64,000 nucleotides of DNA from Macrophomina tecta. Its lineage: Eukaryota > Ascomycota > Dothideomycetes > Botryosphaeriales > Botryosphaeriaceae. The stretch covers positions 682,001 to 746,000 of the forward strand of contig JAKSGN010000035.1 in the NCBI GenBank assembly GCA_024180945.1, in the 5' to 3' direction. The notes under the pieces are model-generated. The model saw only the letters and a list, made by a program, of their open reading frames with translations, did not search any database and was not told where the DNA came from. The position numbers and the translations under genes were made by a program. How positions within the stretch are numbered: the stretch's first letter is position 1; every line of letters starts with the position of its first letter. This document shows positions 1 to 12,549 of this stretch, in pieces.

Positions 1-302
1 TGCCCCTACGCGGAGTCCGTCAAATCACTGCTTCGAAGCGGGACGTTTTTACTGACCAAAAGCATCGAGGACACGGCCCAGCCACTCCAGTTCGTCACCT
101 GAGCGGTGGTCATGTCGTTCAGCCCGAAATCCTTCTTGAACGGAACCATGCTCATGATGCCTGAGATGTTGGCCGTGTTGACGCCGTGGAGTCCGCCGCA
201 GCATGACGCCCACAAAGCAGTCAACCATATCCTGAAGCGGAGAACTTCCTTCGGCGTTGTCGCAAAAGCGTCCTTTGAGACCCAGCCGCCGGCCGCTCCC
301 AT
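1..302 (-). CDS. MFS (sugar/quinate-type) transporter, 5' exon only
   Basis: This is the first exon of a gene that runs off the left edge. The ATG is at 302 and the exon reads about 82 residues to a likely GTCAGT donor at 56. Only an N-terminal cytoplasmic tail and the first membrane segment are visible: an FRIWLTALWASCCGG-type stretch followed by a GVNTANISGIM loop, the position where sugar-porter MFS proteins carry their FGxDxGxxGG loop. The rest of the 12-helix protein lies outside. It sits beside a Zn2Cys6 regulator and a LigI-like hydrolase, which fits uptake of an aromatic or organic acid, but the substrate cannot be read from this exon. Confidence 0.6.
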
Positions 303-1253
303 GATGGTAACAGCGATGCAAGCTTCCGGAGATTTTAGAAAGAGGAGGGTATGAAGAAAACTCCAAGAGAGTCTTGGAGTCTTGATGGAGGGCAAGCTAA
401 CGGGACAAGCAACTATCAAGACACGTTTATATGCATGGCGGACTTGGCCAATGAGACGAAGGCGAATAATAGACGATTCAGCCTTCAGGATTGTCGAGAC
501 GTTTGCGGGGTAAGGTGGGTGCTTGCCTCCGCAGCTTAGGCATCCTGTGGAGCCATCCTGACCACACAATGGCGTGTCCAAGGCTGTTTGTTGAGAGAAA
601 TTGCGTCTTGATACGGAGGATTCCACGCCGGAAGGGGTTCAGGAACAGTGCCGAGGCGGACTGCTCCGGGGCCCGGATGGCACACTAGCACGGAAGCGTG
701 TTTAGCACTATCCCGGTACCCCCAAGGAAGTCACCTGGCTGAGATCTTGTCAGTCCGGTGACCAGGAAATGGCTGCCGACAAGCTTTTGGGAGGCCCGCA
801 ACAAGGTGGACCGGATATACCCCGATCAGCATATTTTGTGGATATCTGTGGGCCGGTGACGGACTTATCCAAAGCAATGAGAGTACCAGAGGATGCTTGC
901 AGACCCGGAACTTGCCACTATGTCTACTCCTCATACTGCTCAGTATGTTGCTGGCATGATTCCTGGTCACGTCACAGCCAAGAAAATGAAAGACAACAAG
1001 AGGTCATACAATCTTGTTGTCCTTCGTGACTGCTTAGAAACAAAAGACAGCAGTGCATGCGAAGCTACGAGGATCGTAATAGGAGGGTTTTCATGGCATT
1101 GGGTTCCGCGCTGCCGTATATCTCGCCTACGTATCGACTCGAACGACCCTCACCTCAGCAATTAATTGCTGCGAATGCATAGAGGTTTGATATAGTCTCG
1201 AGAAATTCGGGACAATCCCGCAGACTTTGGTATAATCCCGTGGTCTTTCTAAG
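303..1253. other. Intergenic region upstream of the transporter
   Basis: About 950 bases between the transporter start and the 3' end of the Zn2Cys6 gene. Open frames here are short, mutually contradictory and lack recognisable motifs. It should hold the transporter promoter and the regulator's 3' UTR. No repeat or RNA gene was seen. Confidence 0.6.
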
Positions 1254-3858
1254 CTACGGAGATGGAGATTGCAGATAGTGATTCAATTCTCGGCTCTCAT
1301 TCCTTGCTTGCTGTGTAGCATCTGCAAAAGCCTGCTGGTCACTGTGTTCCGGGGGGCCGAAATCATGTTGGAAATCAAAGTCATTCCACAGATCAGGAAA
1401 TCCATCTGCTGCATGCGAGATATTACCCAACTCCTCGAGCATATCCGGTAACTGAGTCTCCCTTTGGAGCACGGAGTTCAGAATATGCTCGATCTCCAAC
1501 TCGTCTGTTGCACGGAAAGGATCCGAGGAGGACTGCTCCGTCAGGGTGGGGTCGATAGCGGATAGTGCCGTGCTTGATGCTGCGGCCAGTCGGGGCTGTT
1601 TCCCAGGCTTCTCCATCAGCACTTGCATTGTGTGGCTCGCCAACCTTTCGAAACTGGCCCGGGCTTTTCGAACAAGGGGCCACCATTCACCCGCTGCGCT
1701 CAGGAGATTTGAGCACAGCCTTATGTCACTGGCAACTTTTGAGAAGGAGTTGGAGCTCTGAATGGAAGGCGAGGTCCAAAGGCAATAGAGCAGGGTCGAG
1801 CCGGCCAGAAAGATGCCGTGGATATTTCGCCAACTGAAGAACAGCTTGTCGCTATCGTAGAGTTGACCATAGACATGAAGCCGTTCAACTGTATGTTTGA
1901 AGCAGCGCTGTAGGGACTCCTCGCTAGGTCTGACGAAGCTTTGCGAAGGCTGGTACAGTAGGCAGACGGTAGCATGGTAGTCCAACTTCAGCTTGGCGGA
2001 CAGCCAGCCACGTTCCTGTTGTGGTATGCACTGCACGGCTCTCGAGCATTCGACGTCCCAACTATCCAGTTCTGCTCGGAGCTGGTCCTGAAGGCTGTAC
2101 AGTGCCGTGTCTGCCTGCATCCCCGGGGCTCTCTTTGGCAAGAGATAGAAATTGTGCTTGATTCGGGATACCAGCCGCGCTATCTTGAATATTTGAATCG
2201 AAAATGGTAGGAATGATTGGTCAGCTACTGCCTTCGGATCGTTTGAAGGGATTTGGATGAGCTCGGGTAACGATGTGTCCAATGTGTCATCTGAGAAGCC
2301 AATTGGACGGCCTTGGATGGCAGAGAGCCGTCTGTTCCATGTCAGATAAATCGGTCGTGACGGTGATCCCTGGTCTACAGCAGGGTTATGGGCTTTTACC
2401 TCTCCAAAGAATATATGCAGTAAAAAACTCTCCGTCTCATCTGGTGCACCGCTTGCGAAAAGCTACGACAAGTAGAAGCATCTCTGTGTAAGCCAAGCTC
2501 AACCGCAAATGCCATTCCAAGGTGGACAGTCGCCCAAGTATTGCTCCTTTCGGTGCTGGTAAAAGATCTTAATATCAGTAGCAGGATGATTTGCAAGGCC
2601 TGCAAAGAGATTTTACTAATGGCATGATCCAGACATGCCTTGGCAGCCTCGTGGAATTTGGTCGGATCATATTGATAATCCCGTTTCTGGGTCTTCAAGT
2701 TGGCCGATATCCCGAGGATGAGAAACAACTGTGCCGCCGCAGCGAAGACAGAAATTGTGATGTGTTTCCCGTTACTTTCGTTCTGCGAGTCTTCGCCATT
2801 GCAGGGGAACCAGGCTTGATTGGCCGGCCATCCGTTGTACTGGAAAGATGTTGCACCTGCAGACGTTGAACATCGATAAAGTGCATCTGTCATGCTTTCA
2901 ACAGTGGGTCGGTGTAGAAAGGGATATTCAGCATGAAAATGGCGGAAGAACATGTTGGTAAGGTGGTTGCAGTCTCGTCTTGATGGTAGGTCCTAGATAT
3001 GTTTGATTAGACAAAATAATGGAGGCGTCAGAGGCTCTTACATTCTTGAGTAGCTCATAGATACGGCGAACCTCAGTCAAATGATAACTCTCCGGCCTCG
3101 TTTTATCCGACTGCTCATAAACATCGAATGGATCGGTCTGGCTCCCGTCCGAAGCCTCGTGGCTTGAGGTTGACGAGAGCATTACCGGATCTTCGCGATT
3201 CGCCTGTAACATTGGGGTAAATAGGGAGCCTGAAGAAGAGCCCAGATAGTGGACCTGCGAGGAATTGACATCCAGGGTGAGGAGCCCCAGATGTAATGCC
3301 ATGGACCAGGCACTCTGCTCAACCGAAACGTTCTGGCCATGCTCATGGTTTGGTGCGGCATGAGAACGTTTGATCCCTCGATTCTGGCCAATTGCAAGAT
3401 TTGTTGCTGGCACTTGGTCAGAAAAGGGTGCGGGAGATGCTGAGGTAGCAGAGACTGATGGATCTGTATTGACGAGCTGAGGACCTGCGCTCAGATCGAC
3501 GTCCGGGAGCCTGGTCTTGATGATGTCCTCCAGCCATTCTATCCGGGCTGCAGCATTCAATTGAAAACTTGGAACACGCTGTTAGAGAAAGGAGAAGATG
3601 GTACACAGTACGCTAGCTTACGCTCGGGATATGCGGCCGGCGGAGGTGCGCGTATCAACATCGATGCAGGGCACCTGTGCCTTGGAGCAGTTGTCACATG
3701 CCGGGACTTTTCCGTCGCACTGTGAAGTAAGTATGCTTAGTGCCTTATCTCGCTCCAGCAGCACTCAAGCATACCTTGATACGACGGTCCCGGCAGCGCT
3801 CACAGGCCAGACGCACTTTCTTGGGCTGCCTGGAACTGGCTGTTGTCCCGATATCCAT
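1254..3858 (-). CDS. Zn2Cys6 transcription factor with fungal-specific middle homology domain
   Basis: Five exons (3858-3775, 3719-3622, 3567-3042, 2992-2400, 2331-1254) encode about 792 aa, a usual length for the family. The N-terminus has a complete binuclear zinc cluster with Cys at 19, 22, 29, 36, 39 and 46; intron 1 falls exactly between Lys28 and Cys29, a common position. The linker has a short coiled segment (ARIEWLEDIIKTRL). The middle carries the fungal_trans domain (FHAEYPFLHRPT near its start, then FAVELGLHRD and YSLERRLSAIQGRPIGF). The C-terminus is acidic and glutamine-rich, as in an activation region. It is divergent from the LigI-like hydrolase with 417 bp between starts, so it is the best candidate regulator of the neighbouring enzymes and transporter (inferred). 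Confidence 0.92.
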
Positions 3859-4275
3859 GGCAGCAAGAGATTGGCGTAGAAAGGAGGACAGGTCGAGGGG
3901 GCGTGCGTGCGACGCAAACGCTTTCTCCGAACCAACAAACCGGGAACCCCGCAAAACTTGGCACGCCCTGATCCCCACGCCGCCCTGGACTTCAGTGCGT
4001 CATGGTCCAATGCTCGTCATCTTTTCAGGGCCCTGGGAGTTCTTCATGCCCATCAGCTTCGCGGATCTGGAGCGCTCCGCAGCCCGCCCCGGAATGCTCC
4101 CCATCCCTGCCACCTCGGCTCAATCCCGATCCTGATCCCCTGCCAGCGCCCTTCGTCGCTCGTTACCGCGCCAAAACAAGTCCCAGCATTCAGACATGTG
4201 TATTAGAATAACTCGTTGATCTGTATCGTTCTTCAGTTGGAGTAGGTGCAGACCCAACCTGAGTCCAGCGCAAAA
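3859..4275. promoter_or_regulatory. Shared divergent promoter of regulator and amidohydrolase
   Basis: 417 bp separate the divergent start codons of the Zn2Cys6 gene (minus) and the LigI-like gene (plus). Such spacing implies a bidirectional promoter. I could not assign a specific operator; CGG-type half sites occur but are expected by chance in this GC-rich DNA. Confidence 0.45.
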
Positions 4276-5289
4276 ATGGCCACTGAAAACGGAGCACCGC
4301 TGCTTGCTGAAGGGGGCGTTGATGCACACCACCATATATTCGAACGTATGTTTATACACATGGATACTTCTTGGTTTGGTTGCTTATGCGGTGCTGTAGC
4401 ATCCAACTTTCCATATGCACCTGACAGGCACCTTACTCCTCCGGCTGCAAGTGTCGAGGATTTCAAAGCATTCAAGAAGGCCCAGGGACTCACGAAATCA
4501 GTCCTCGTCCACGGATTATCTTACGGGCATGACTGCGCATCTCTCAAGCATTTCCTGAAGACCATTGGGCCCGAGTCGACCCGCGGAGTTGCGGTAATCG
4601 ACCTTTCCACTCCGGAATCCGAGATGCGGGAGATGCATGCGCTCGGCGTTCGAGGCATCCGCCTGGACATGTACAAGCACAACGCCATGCTGGACGTGGA
4701 TAAGCAGATCTGGATGCTTCGATCCTACGCCGAGAGAGTGCAGCCGTTTGGATGGAGCTTGGCCATGCTGCCACTCAATCCCGAGAACTGGGCAAAGCTT
4801 GGGCAGGTCATCCGAACCCTTCCCGTGCCCGTCGTAACGGACCATCATGCACTTCTCAAGGGCCAGAGTATGCTTCCTGACAGCATCCAAGTCTTGTCTC
4901 AACCCGGTATTGAGCCCATCCTCGAGCTCCTCAAGACCGGAAACTTCTGGATCAAATTGAGCGCGCCGTACCGCTCATCCGACCAGGCACCTCGTTATGA
5001 GGATATGAAAGAGTTGGTGCAGGCTCTCGTAAGAGCGAACCCGAAACGGGTGCTTTTCGGAAGTGACTGGTAAGTTTGGGCACACTGCTGACGCAGAAGC
5101 AGGATACTGAGAAATCACAGGCCTCATACACCCCGCATGAAACTTCGAACTAAGGAGGAGGCTCTGAGGGAGACCCCATTTCTTGAGGTTGATGATCGGC
5201 AGTGGCTACTGAGTCTGCGCACGTGGCTGACTGACGAAGAATGGCGGCTGCTCACGGCCGAGAACGCTGGGAAACTGTTTTGGTGGTAG
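4276..5289 (+). CDS. LigI-like amidohydrolase (2-pyrone-4,6-dicarboxylate lactonase family)
   Basis: Three exons (4276-4345, 4400-5069, 5121-5289) give 302 aa. The start is the first ATG in a good context (CGCAAAAATGG). After splicing the protein opens with VDAHHHIFEPSNFPYAPDR, the HxHxF...FPYxPxR signature of the amidohydrolase-2/LigI group, which are TIM barrels hydrolysing lactones of aromatic catabolism. Further family landmarks are VTDHHALLKG mid-protein and FGSDWPHTPR near the end, the latter carrying the conserved Asp. Exon 2 ends inside the Trp codon of GSDW. Intron 1 (54 nt) is stop-free and a multiple of three, so an unspliced message would stay in frame with 18 extra residues right behind the HxH motif. 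The true substrate may differ from bacterial PDC. Confidence 0.88.
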
Positions 5290-5764
5290 TTTCGCAGTAG
5301 GAAATGCTATCCACTTCATGGCTTAATGGCAAGCAGCTTCGAGATGTATGGCTGTTACGTCACCCATGCTAAGATTCGTGGCATTAAATGTGGCAGAAGG
5401 AGGCCCGTGCCGGCAGATGCACAGAGAAAGCCTTTTCCGCTCCCGGCACCGTTTATCGGAAGATGATTCATAATCGACATGGAGCTGTTGGTAATCTCGG
5501 CTTTTGCTCGCGGTGTGGGAGGCTCCTGGCTGGGCCTTCCGTCGGATGCCCATCCAACTCATGGACTCTCATTGGCCGGATGGCTCCGCGTGGCGCAGAG
5601 AGTGCTGGAGAAGCCCGCCGAATGGCCATAGCTCCAGCGCGGACTACTCCTTCGGGATAACAGCTCTGTTTTCCGGCCTTCTCAGACTCACATCAACTTT
5701 CAAGTTTTCCAAAAGCCAGTCTGAAAGGCATGGAGAAGACCTTACAACGCAGGTTCTGGCAGAG
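5290..5764. other. Intergenic region between hydrolase and aconitase paralogue
   Basis: 475 bp between two genes in the same orientation, holding the hydrolase 3' UTR and the aconitase promoter. Open frames here are extensions of the downstream first exon and have no independent motif. Confidence 0.55.
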
Positions 5765-8525
5765 ATGACCATTCTTCACAACCTACGACATCTGCGCAAT
5801 TCGTTGCCGCCGCGGATATGCTCAGCACGACGCCTTGCAACCGTCTCTGGCGCGACTGGGATACCGGGAGCTCAGGTGCCCATGAGCTTGCTGGAGAAAG
5901 TAAGAACGTGGTCCCTTTTCACCTCTGCAATGCTGATGTTTGCCCAGAACGCTTTCCTCCCCTACCCAAAATTGCAGCGCAACCTGGACGCCCTGCGGCG
6001 ACGTCTTGACCGACCTCTGGTCCTGTCCGAGAAGATCCTCTACACGTAAATTTCATGCTTGTATATCAATCATCAACAACCCAGCTGATACAATGCAGCC
6101 ACCTCTGCGAACCCGAGACACAGCAGCTGGACCGCGGCAAGTCCTTTTTGAAGCTTAACCCCGACCGCGCGGCCTGCCACGATGCAACAGCCACCATGGC
6201 TCTTTTGCAGTTCATTAGCGCTGGCCTTCCCGAGGTCCAATTGCCGGTTACAATTCATGGAGATCACTTGATCGTTGCGGAGAAGGGCGCTGTGCGAGAT
6301 CTGGAGAATGCCAAGGAGCAGTATCGTGAGGTGAGTGCCATACCTCTCCCCAAAATGGCATATGTCCAATAGTCTGGCTGGACAGGTCTACGCCTTTTTG
6401 GCATCGGCGTGCGCGAAATATAACATTGGCTTCTGGAAGCCCGGATCGGGAATCATACACACAATCCTGTTCGAGAACTACGCTTTGTAAGTGAACTCCT
6501 CTTACAAGCCACGAGCCAGTACTAATATTATGCAGCCCTGGCGGACTGATCATCGGCACGGACTCACACACGCCAAATGCTGGCGGCATGGGCATGCTTG
6601 GCATAGGTGTCGGCGGTTCCGATGCTGTTGATGCTATGGCTGGAATGCCATGGGATCTGCAGTGTCCAAAAGTAATGGGTGTGAGGCTAACTGGAAAGCT
6701 CCAAGGCTGGGCAAGCTCCAAGGGTATGCTTCAAATTGGTGATTGCTGCAAGGAAAATGTCAAGCTGACTTTATTTACAAGATATCATTCTCAAGCTCGC
6801 CGGTATCGTGTCCGTCTCTGGGGGCAAGGGTAGAATCGTTGAGTTCTTCGGTCCGGGAACAGAGACTCTGGGAGCCACGGCAATGGCGACAATATGCAAC
6901 ATGTCTGCCGAGATCGGTTCAACCTCATGCATCTTCCCCTACTCAGACGCCATGGCCCGATATCTCTCCGCGACAAGAAGAGACTTTATTGCTAATGCCG
7001 CAAGGGAAAATATTGGCCTTCTTCTGCCGGACGAGGGGAGCGAGAAATATTACGATGAGGTTATTGAGATTGATTTGGATACACTGGAGCCGCACATCAA
7101 TGGACCATACACTCCTGATCTGTCGCATCCACTATCGAAATTCTCAGACGAGGTCCAGAGCAGCGAGTGGCCCAAGCAGTTATCACATGCAATGGTAGGG
7201 AGCTGTACTAACTCCTCGTATGAGGATTTGAAGAAAGCTTCGGAGCTGATCAGGCAAGCTGAATCCGCGGGCCTCAAGCCCAAGGTGCCGTTTTTCGTCA
7301 CTGCAGGCAGTGAGCAGATCCGGGCGACAGTTGAGCGAGACGGGATTTTGGATACGTTCCAAGAAGCAGGTGCTGTTCTATTGAGCAACTCCTGCGGGCC
7401 ATGCGTCGGCCAATGGAACAGAACAGAAGTAGAGAAGGTGACTTCCCACCAGCTCTGCCAATCATGCAAGCTTGCTGATTGGATTTAAAGGGGGTTGCAA
7501 ACTCTGTGATCTCCTCGTTTAACAGGAACTTCGTAGGAAGACATGACGGAAACCCAGGCACACACTCTTTCGTCACCTCTCCGGAGCTTGTCACAGCCTT
7601 TGCCTATTCAGGATCTCTACAGTTCAATCCCCTAACAGACGAGGTATTAGACAGTAAGGGAGAGGCGTTCAAGTTCACACCTCCCGCTGCAGAGGAGCTA
7701 CCGCCATCTTTCGAGAGCGGGACGGACTTCTACCAGCCCCCGGCAGAGGACCGGGCTGCATTCCAAGTCGTTGTAGACCCAAAGAGTGACAGGCTCCAGC
7801 TCCTCCAGCCCTTCGAAAGCTGGAAGCCCGGTAATGCAGAAGACTTGACTATCCTGCTCAAAGTGAAAGGTAAGTCTCTGATGCCCCCCTTCATCCACAT
7901 ACCACAGCTCAACGCTCTTTCTTGCGCAGGAAAATGCACGACAGACCATATATCCCCTGCCGGCCCCTGGTATAACTACCGCGGCCATCTTGAAAATATC
8001 TCCAACAACCTTCTCGTCGGCGCCGAAAACGCCTTCCTCCTCAACGACCCGTCCATCAGCCGCGGCCACGCCGTTGACCTCACTTGCCCGTCCCATACGG
8101 CCAGACCCGTGCCCGAAGTGGCCAAGAAGTACAAGTCTGCGGGCATCCGCTGGTGCATCATTGGCGAGAATAATTACGGCGAAGGATCCAGCCGTGAACA
8201 CGCGGCGCTCGAGCCGCGCTACCTGAACGGTATAGCGGTCGTGGCGAATGGCTTCGCGCGCATCCATGAGACTAATCTGAAGAAGCAGGGGATGCTTCCG
8301 CTGACCTTTGCGGACAATGAGGCGTATGGCAGGATTGGGGTGGATGATCGAGTGGATATTCTGGGAGTTGAGGAAATCAAGCCTGGTGAGCAGTTGACAA
8401 TGAGGGTGAGGCGAAGAGATGGGAGTGTGTGGGAGACGCAATTGAATCATACGTATCACGACGGTCAGATTCCTTGGTTGAAGTATGGTTCTGCATTGAA
8501 TTACATCAAGTCGCAGAAAGCATAG
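5765..8525 (+). CDS. Mitochondrial aconitate hydratase family protein (paralogue)
   Basis: Eight exons (5765-5899, 5948-6045, 6099-6330, 6386-6486, 6536-6723, 6782-7437, 7491-7869, 7930-8525) encode 794 aa, the size of mitochondrial aconitase. The N-terminus is rich in Arg, Leu and Ser without acidic residues ([18 protein letters not shown]), as in a matrix-targeting presequence. The [4Fe-4S] ligands are intact: Cys393 (VGSCTNSS) and Cys456/Cys459 (NSCGPC), spaced 63 and 3 residues as in known aconitases. The IGTDSHTP motif and the active-site segment [12 protein letters not shown] are also present, so a working hydro-lyase is expected. Its position beside a regulator, a LigI-like lactonase and a transporter argues for a pathway-specific paralogue rather than the TCA-cycle enzyme. 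Substrate alternatives include methylaconitate, homoaconitate or another tricarboxylate. Confidence 0.93.
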
Positions 8526-9222
8526 AGAGTTTAGACGACTAATGAACCTTTTCATTGACTGTGTGCCTTTGAAGGCGCCTCTTCTTCAGCAATATGATTC
8601 ACTGTCAAGCCAGATTCACCTATACAGCAGCTCCTTCAATCATTGCTGGTCCTCCGAAGTTGCACCATTCGAGGAGGTCATCCTCATTTGATTCGAAAGA
8701 CTCATAATGTATGTCTCTATCAGCAAGTGCAAAGGTTGAGAAACGCAGGCTGGCTACAGCAACCAATCAAAGAGCCATATTTTCATTTCGCCCGAACCGA
8801 AAACGTAAGAGAATGTTATCAGTGCGGCTTTTCGTGCTGCCGCTTACCCAAGATATGACACAGTCTGCATATTCGTGCTTGAAAATCTGCCGACACAGAT
8901 TTCTGCGTCATGTTGTGGCTGGGACTCGAGGTAATGCAGGAGATTGGAACAATTTTTGAAGTTAAGGGTCTCCGGCCCATTCACTTGCGTACTTCACCAC
9001 ACATATCTGGTTGCTCTGGGCACTTCGGAATTGAGATTAATAATGAACTCATGTTGACAAGCTTTGTGCCATGACAAGCTTTCTGTCAGAATTGGTGCTT
9101 GGTTCACATTTTCTTCAACAGTCGTTATGTACCATCTTTTTTGTCATTCCTTATTTGGCTGCGTTGACGAATTATGGCTATTGCTTACATTTTAACATGA
9201 GAATGGTTGAAATCAATAACAC

Positions 9223-9243
9223 TTTTTTTTTTTTTTTTTTTTT
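9223..9243. repeat. Poly-T run (21 nt)
   Basis: Uninterrupted T run within AT-rich intergenic DNA. Similar A or T runs of 14-18 nt occur near 10900, 25418, 39558, 52418, 61005 and 62851, mostly outside genes or close to 3' ends. Confidence 0.9.
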
Positions 9244-10573
9244 GGAGCTACTGTTTTGCAAATAACGTTCTCCAGGCTCATACAAGATCCATTTTCTTCT
9301 TGCGCCCTCACAACGCTTTCTGAGTCCATGGCTTGATAGTAACTGTTTATGTGACTAGACGACCACCTTGTTAATGGCGTGCCAGGCCCGCTATGAATAC
9401 TTAGTCAGAGAGTATTCCATATTTACAAAGAACATGGACAGGAACATAGGAACAAATAGCCACTCAAAAAAGACCCTTTAATGTGGCCCCGTAACCAAAG
9501 CAATATCGGAGGTAAGGAGTGCCAAAGACCTTAGCCAAATGATCCACAGAGTCATGTGCATGCGTGCCAAAATCTGCTCTGAAGCCGTGCCCATGGGTAC
9601 TCCTTGCACCCATAGCATGTTTTGATGATTTGTGCGTTACGAAGTTCAGCTCATGTCGTAGAAGATTGGATTCAGAGTTGAAAGCAGCCAAATGGTTGCC
9701 GCAGTGCATTGACTATATTTATTGTCTGGTCGTTAGTTTGAGTCGGCACAGTTGTAGTAGTGCTTCCAAAAAAGTATGCCGTATTTGCTTATTCTTCAAC
9801 GTGCACAGTATGGACTGCAATGGCACCAGTAAGCGCAAACCGGAACTACTATATTCAAGCCCGTTCTCAAGAAGAAATTCAATTCCATGCAGCGGCATTG
9901 CCAACCACCAGCAGGCACTCAGCCCTACCAAAACCTGCCAACCGTGGCCGTGATACATCTGCAACACACGCCTCCACCAGCCCGCCCCAGGATCCCCTGC
10001 CTGCAACAGTGACTTCCCGCACCACACATCCCACCACATGCACGCAATCAAAAAATCCTCCCGCAAATAGCTCCGACGCCATCAACCGCCGCCTCACGCG
10101 CCACAGCACTCTCAGCCCTACGACATCGTACCTGCATGGTCGCATCCCACCTCATCTCGTCCGGGAAGCATGGAAGTGGGTACGCGCGACGGGGCAACGC
10201 ACAGCCGGTGAGCATTAAATTAAATCACCTCCACGCATCAGGCGACCAGCCAGCGTCTCTCCACCGCCCAACCCCGATAAGATTGCGGAGCCACCGAAAA
10301 CTGCATGAAGTGTGCGAGAGAGGAGGGAGCATGTGAGATGCTCGTGCCATTTCCTCGCCGCAGCATTGGTGAAAGACGGGCAAAACGAGATGCCTTAATC
10401 AAAGCCTTTTGTCCGACATGCTCAGCTGCGGCGTTTGATTGTCGCGTGGATGACCTCTCTGGGGATGTGCGCCGTGTGCTGCTTAACGCGCTGTCCGCAC
10501 CAGCCTCGGCCACCGCTGTTGGTTGCATTCACACACTCATTTTCAGTGCGAAGGCAGAAACCCTTCAGCAGGA

Positions 10574-10594
10574 GGAGAGAGAGAGAGAGAGAGA
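10574..10594. repeat. (GA)n microsatellite
   Basis: About ten GA units in intergenic DNA. A second, shorter GA tract lies at about 11339-11353. Confidence 0.85.
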
Positions 10595-12549
10595 TACAAC
10601 CAGGCAGTAACAAGGCCAACCGCCAACCCTCCGACACCTTAGCATTGAGGAGCGAGTGACCTCAGCGGCGCCTATACTACCATCCCATTAATCATCCCAG
10701 GCGTCCCCCACCCCATGCACCTTATCGGACCCAACCTTATCCATTCTCAAATCGCACTTGGTAAATTTGCGCAATGCCTCCAGAATGCTATTATCGGGAG
10801 AAGCTCCCCCTCAACCCCCGGAGCGCGCGAACAAAAAAAGATGACATGGAATTGTGCTCATCCCCCCTTCCACCCACATATAGCCAAGCAGCCGAGACGA
10901 AAAAAAAAAAAAAAAAGAAAGCACGGGTGGCGAACATCACACCGACGGCGCTATGTACCGGCGGCGAGCGCGCCTAACCGGTCGGGATCCTCCTTGCTCC
11001 CCCTCTTCCTCCTGCTCCCCCCTGGCACACGGACGACAGGCCTACAGATACCACGGGAATAGAAAACAGCAAAAGAACAGCGGCAAAGCCGCACGTGCAT
11101 GGCGTGATTGAGCGAGCGAGCGGACGGGCAAGCGCAGTGTGCCTCTCGCGGTCTTTTTTTCTGCTCTATTGACGATGCCCCGGGCGCGCAAGAGCAAGCG
11201 CAATCATCAGCAGATTGCCAGCAAATCCTCTGATTGCGAAGACGCGCACGTCGCGGAGATTGGCGCAGAGGGAGGGGGAGGGCCGGCCTCTCAGGCCTTC
11301 TTGCGTCCGTTCGTTCGAGAAGGGCTTGGCGAGAAGAGGGAGAGAGAGAGAGAGGTAGAGAGCGACAGCCGATCAAGCGCCAAAATAGCTAGCAACTCCA
11401 AGCGCGCGTGCGTGCATTATTTTCTTAGTGTCCGGCTTGGGTGTCTTGTTGCTTGAGTTGATCTTGCCGCCTTTGGGGAGCGAGTGGGTGGAAAGAAAAT
11501 TGATCAAGCTTCAGGGGCTCATCAAGCCGGCGCGCCGAGAGAGGGTGACAAGGAAAAAAAAGTCGAGACGTGTTGCGCCGCGCCGGGAAACAAGAAGGAA
11601 CGGAGGAGTCAAGCTCTGCACAGCCGCAATATAAGAGACCTCGATATTTACCCGCATGCAGCTAGTGCCCGTTTCCACATTGGCCAAAAAAGCCTCCTGA
11701 AGGGTTTCATCCAAGGCGAAGCGCGGCGCGGAAAGGGAAGCTTGGCGACGACCTCCGACGCTGAAGAGGAAGGTTGCGCCGAAGCGGACGATGGATAAGA
11801 GTAGAGAGAGCGTGAGGGCCTGAGGGAGGTCAGTATGGTCGGGGGATAAGGGAGATTATGGGCTGCCGTTTTTGGATAGAGGTGATATATCAAGCACGGT
11901 TGCACCTAGGAAGGCCATGCGCGGGTGGTGGTCCCCACGCTACGCAGCTCGGGGGCTCTTGCCCTTGCGCGCGCACAGAGTGACATGGCGACAAGTGGGG
12001 GAGCGACGAGAGCATCGACAAAGAGGATGCGAGTGAGCGGCAAGCGGAGAAGGGGACGAGGAGAGCAGATGAGAACGGACGTGGGGACGCGACTATCACG
12101 ATCTCCTGATCAGCAATAACGCAAAGATGGGCGGGGCGCGAGCGCGTTGGCGATGTCGAACGTCTGCGCTGATCAGGAACATGACCGAAAAAATGGCATT
12201 CGTTGCTGAAGCAAAGTAATTGGTATCCATAATATGTACACAGAATGCAGGGCAAGAAGACTCCGAAGGGTGTTCTTGCGAAATTGAACCAGTAAGGGCC
12301 GGCTTATTGGGATAAGTTGAATAGACAATAAACAGACACTGGTATCGTAAATAAGTGTACGCAGGCTGAAAGACGAAATATCTAGAAACCACCAGGCGCC
12401 GATGCTGTTCTTTTTTCCTCTACGCGTCAACATCCCAATGGCCGATACTCCGCGTCTTCTCCACCATAAAATGATTACAAACAAGGCCCTCCTCTACCCT
12501 CCTGAGTCCGCTTCATTAAGACATTCTCCAAGAAAAACGAAGTCGTCGC

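Larger units (their letters stand above)
8526..12549. other. 4 kb gene-poor intergenic region
   Basis: The first ~1.3 kb is AT-richer with a 21-base T run; from about 10 kb it becomes GC-rich with GA repeats and an A run. The open frames (for example an 81-codon ATG frame on minus ending at 9464) show no motif and overlap in conflicting frames. The downstream gene on minus ends at 12550, so its 3' UTR lies at the right end. I see no supported gene. Confidence 0.55.

Noticed and set aside
7698..8555. 285-codon minus-strand frame opposite the aconitase 3' part
   Set aside because: Antisense shadow; crosses the last aconitase intron without any gene-like signal.
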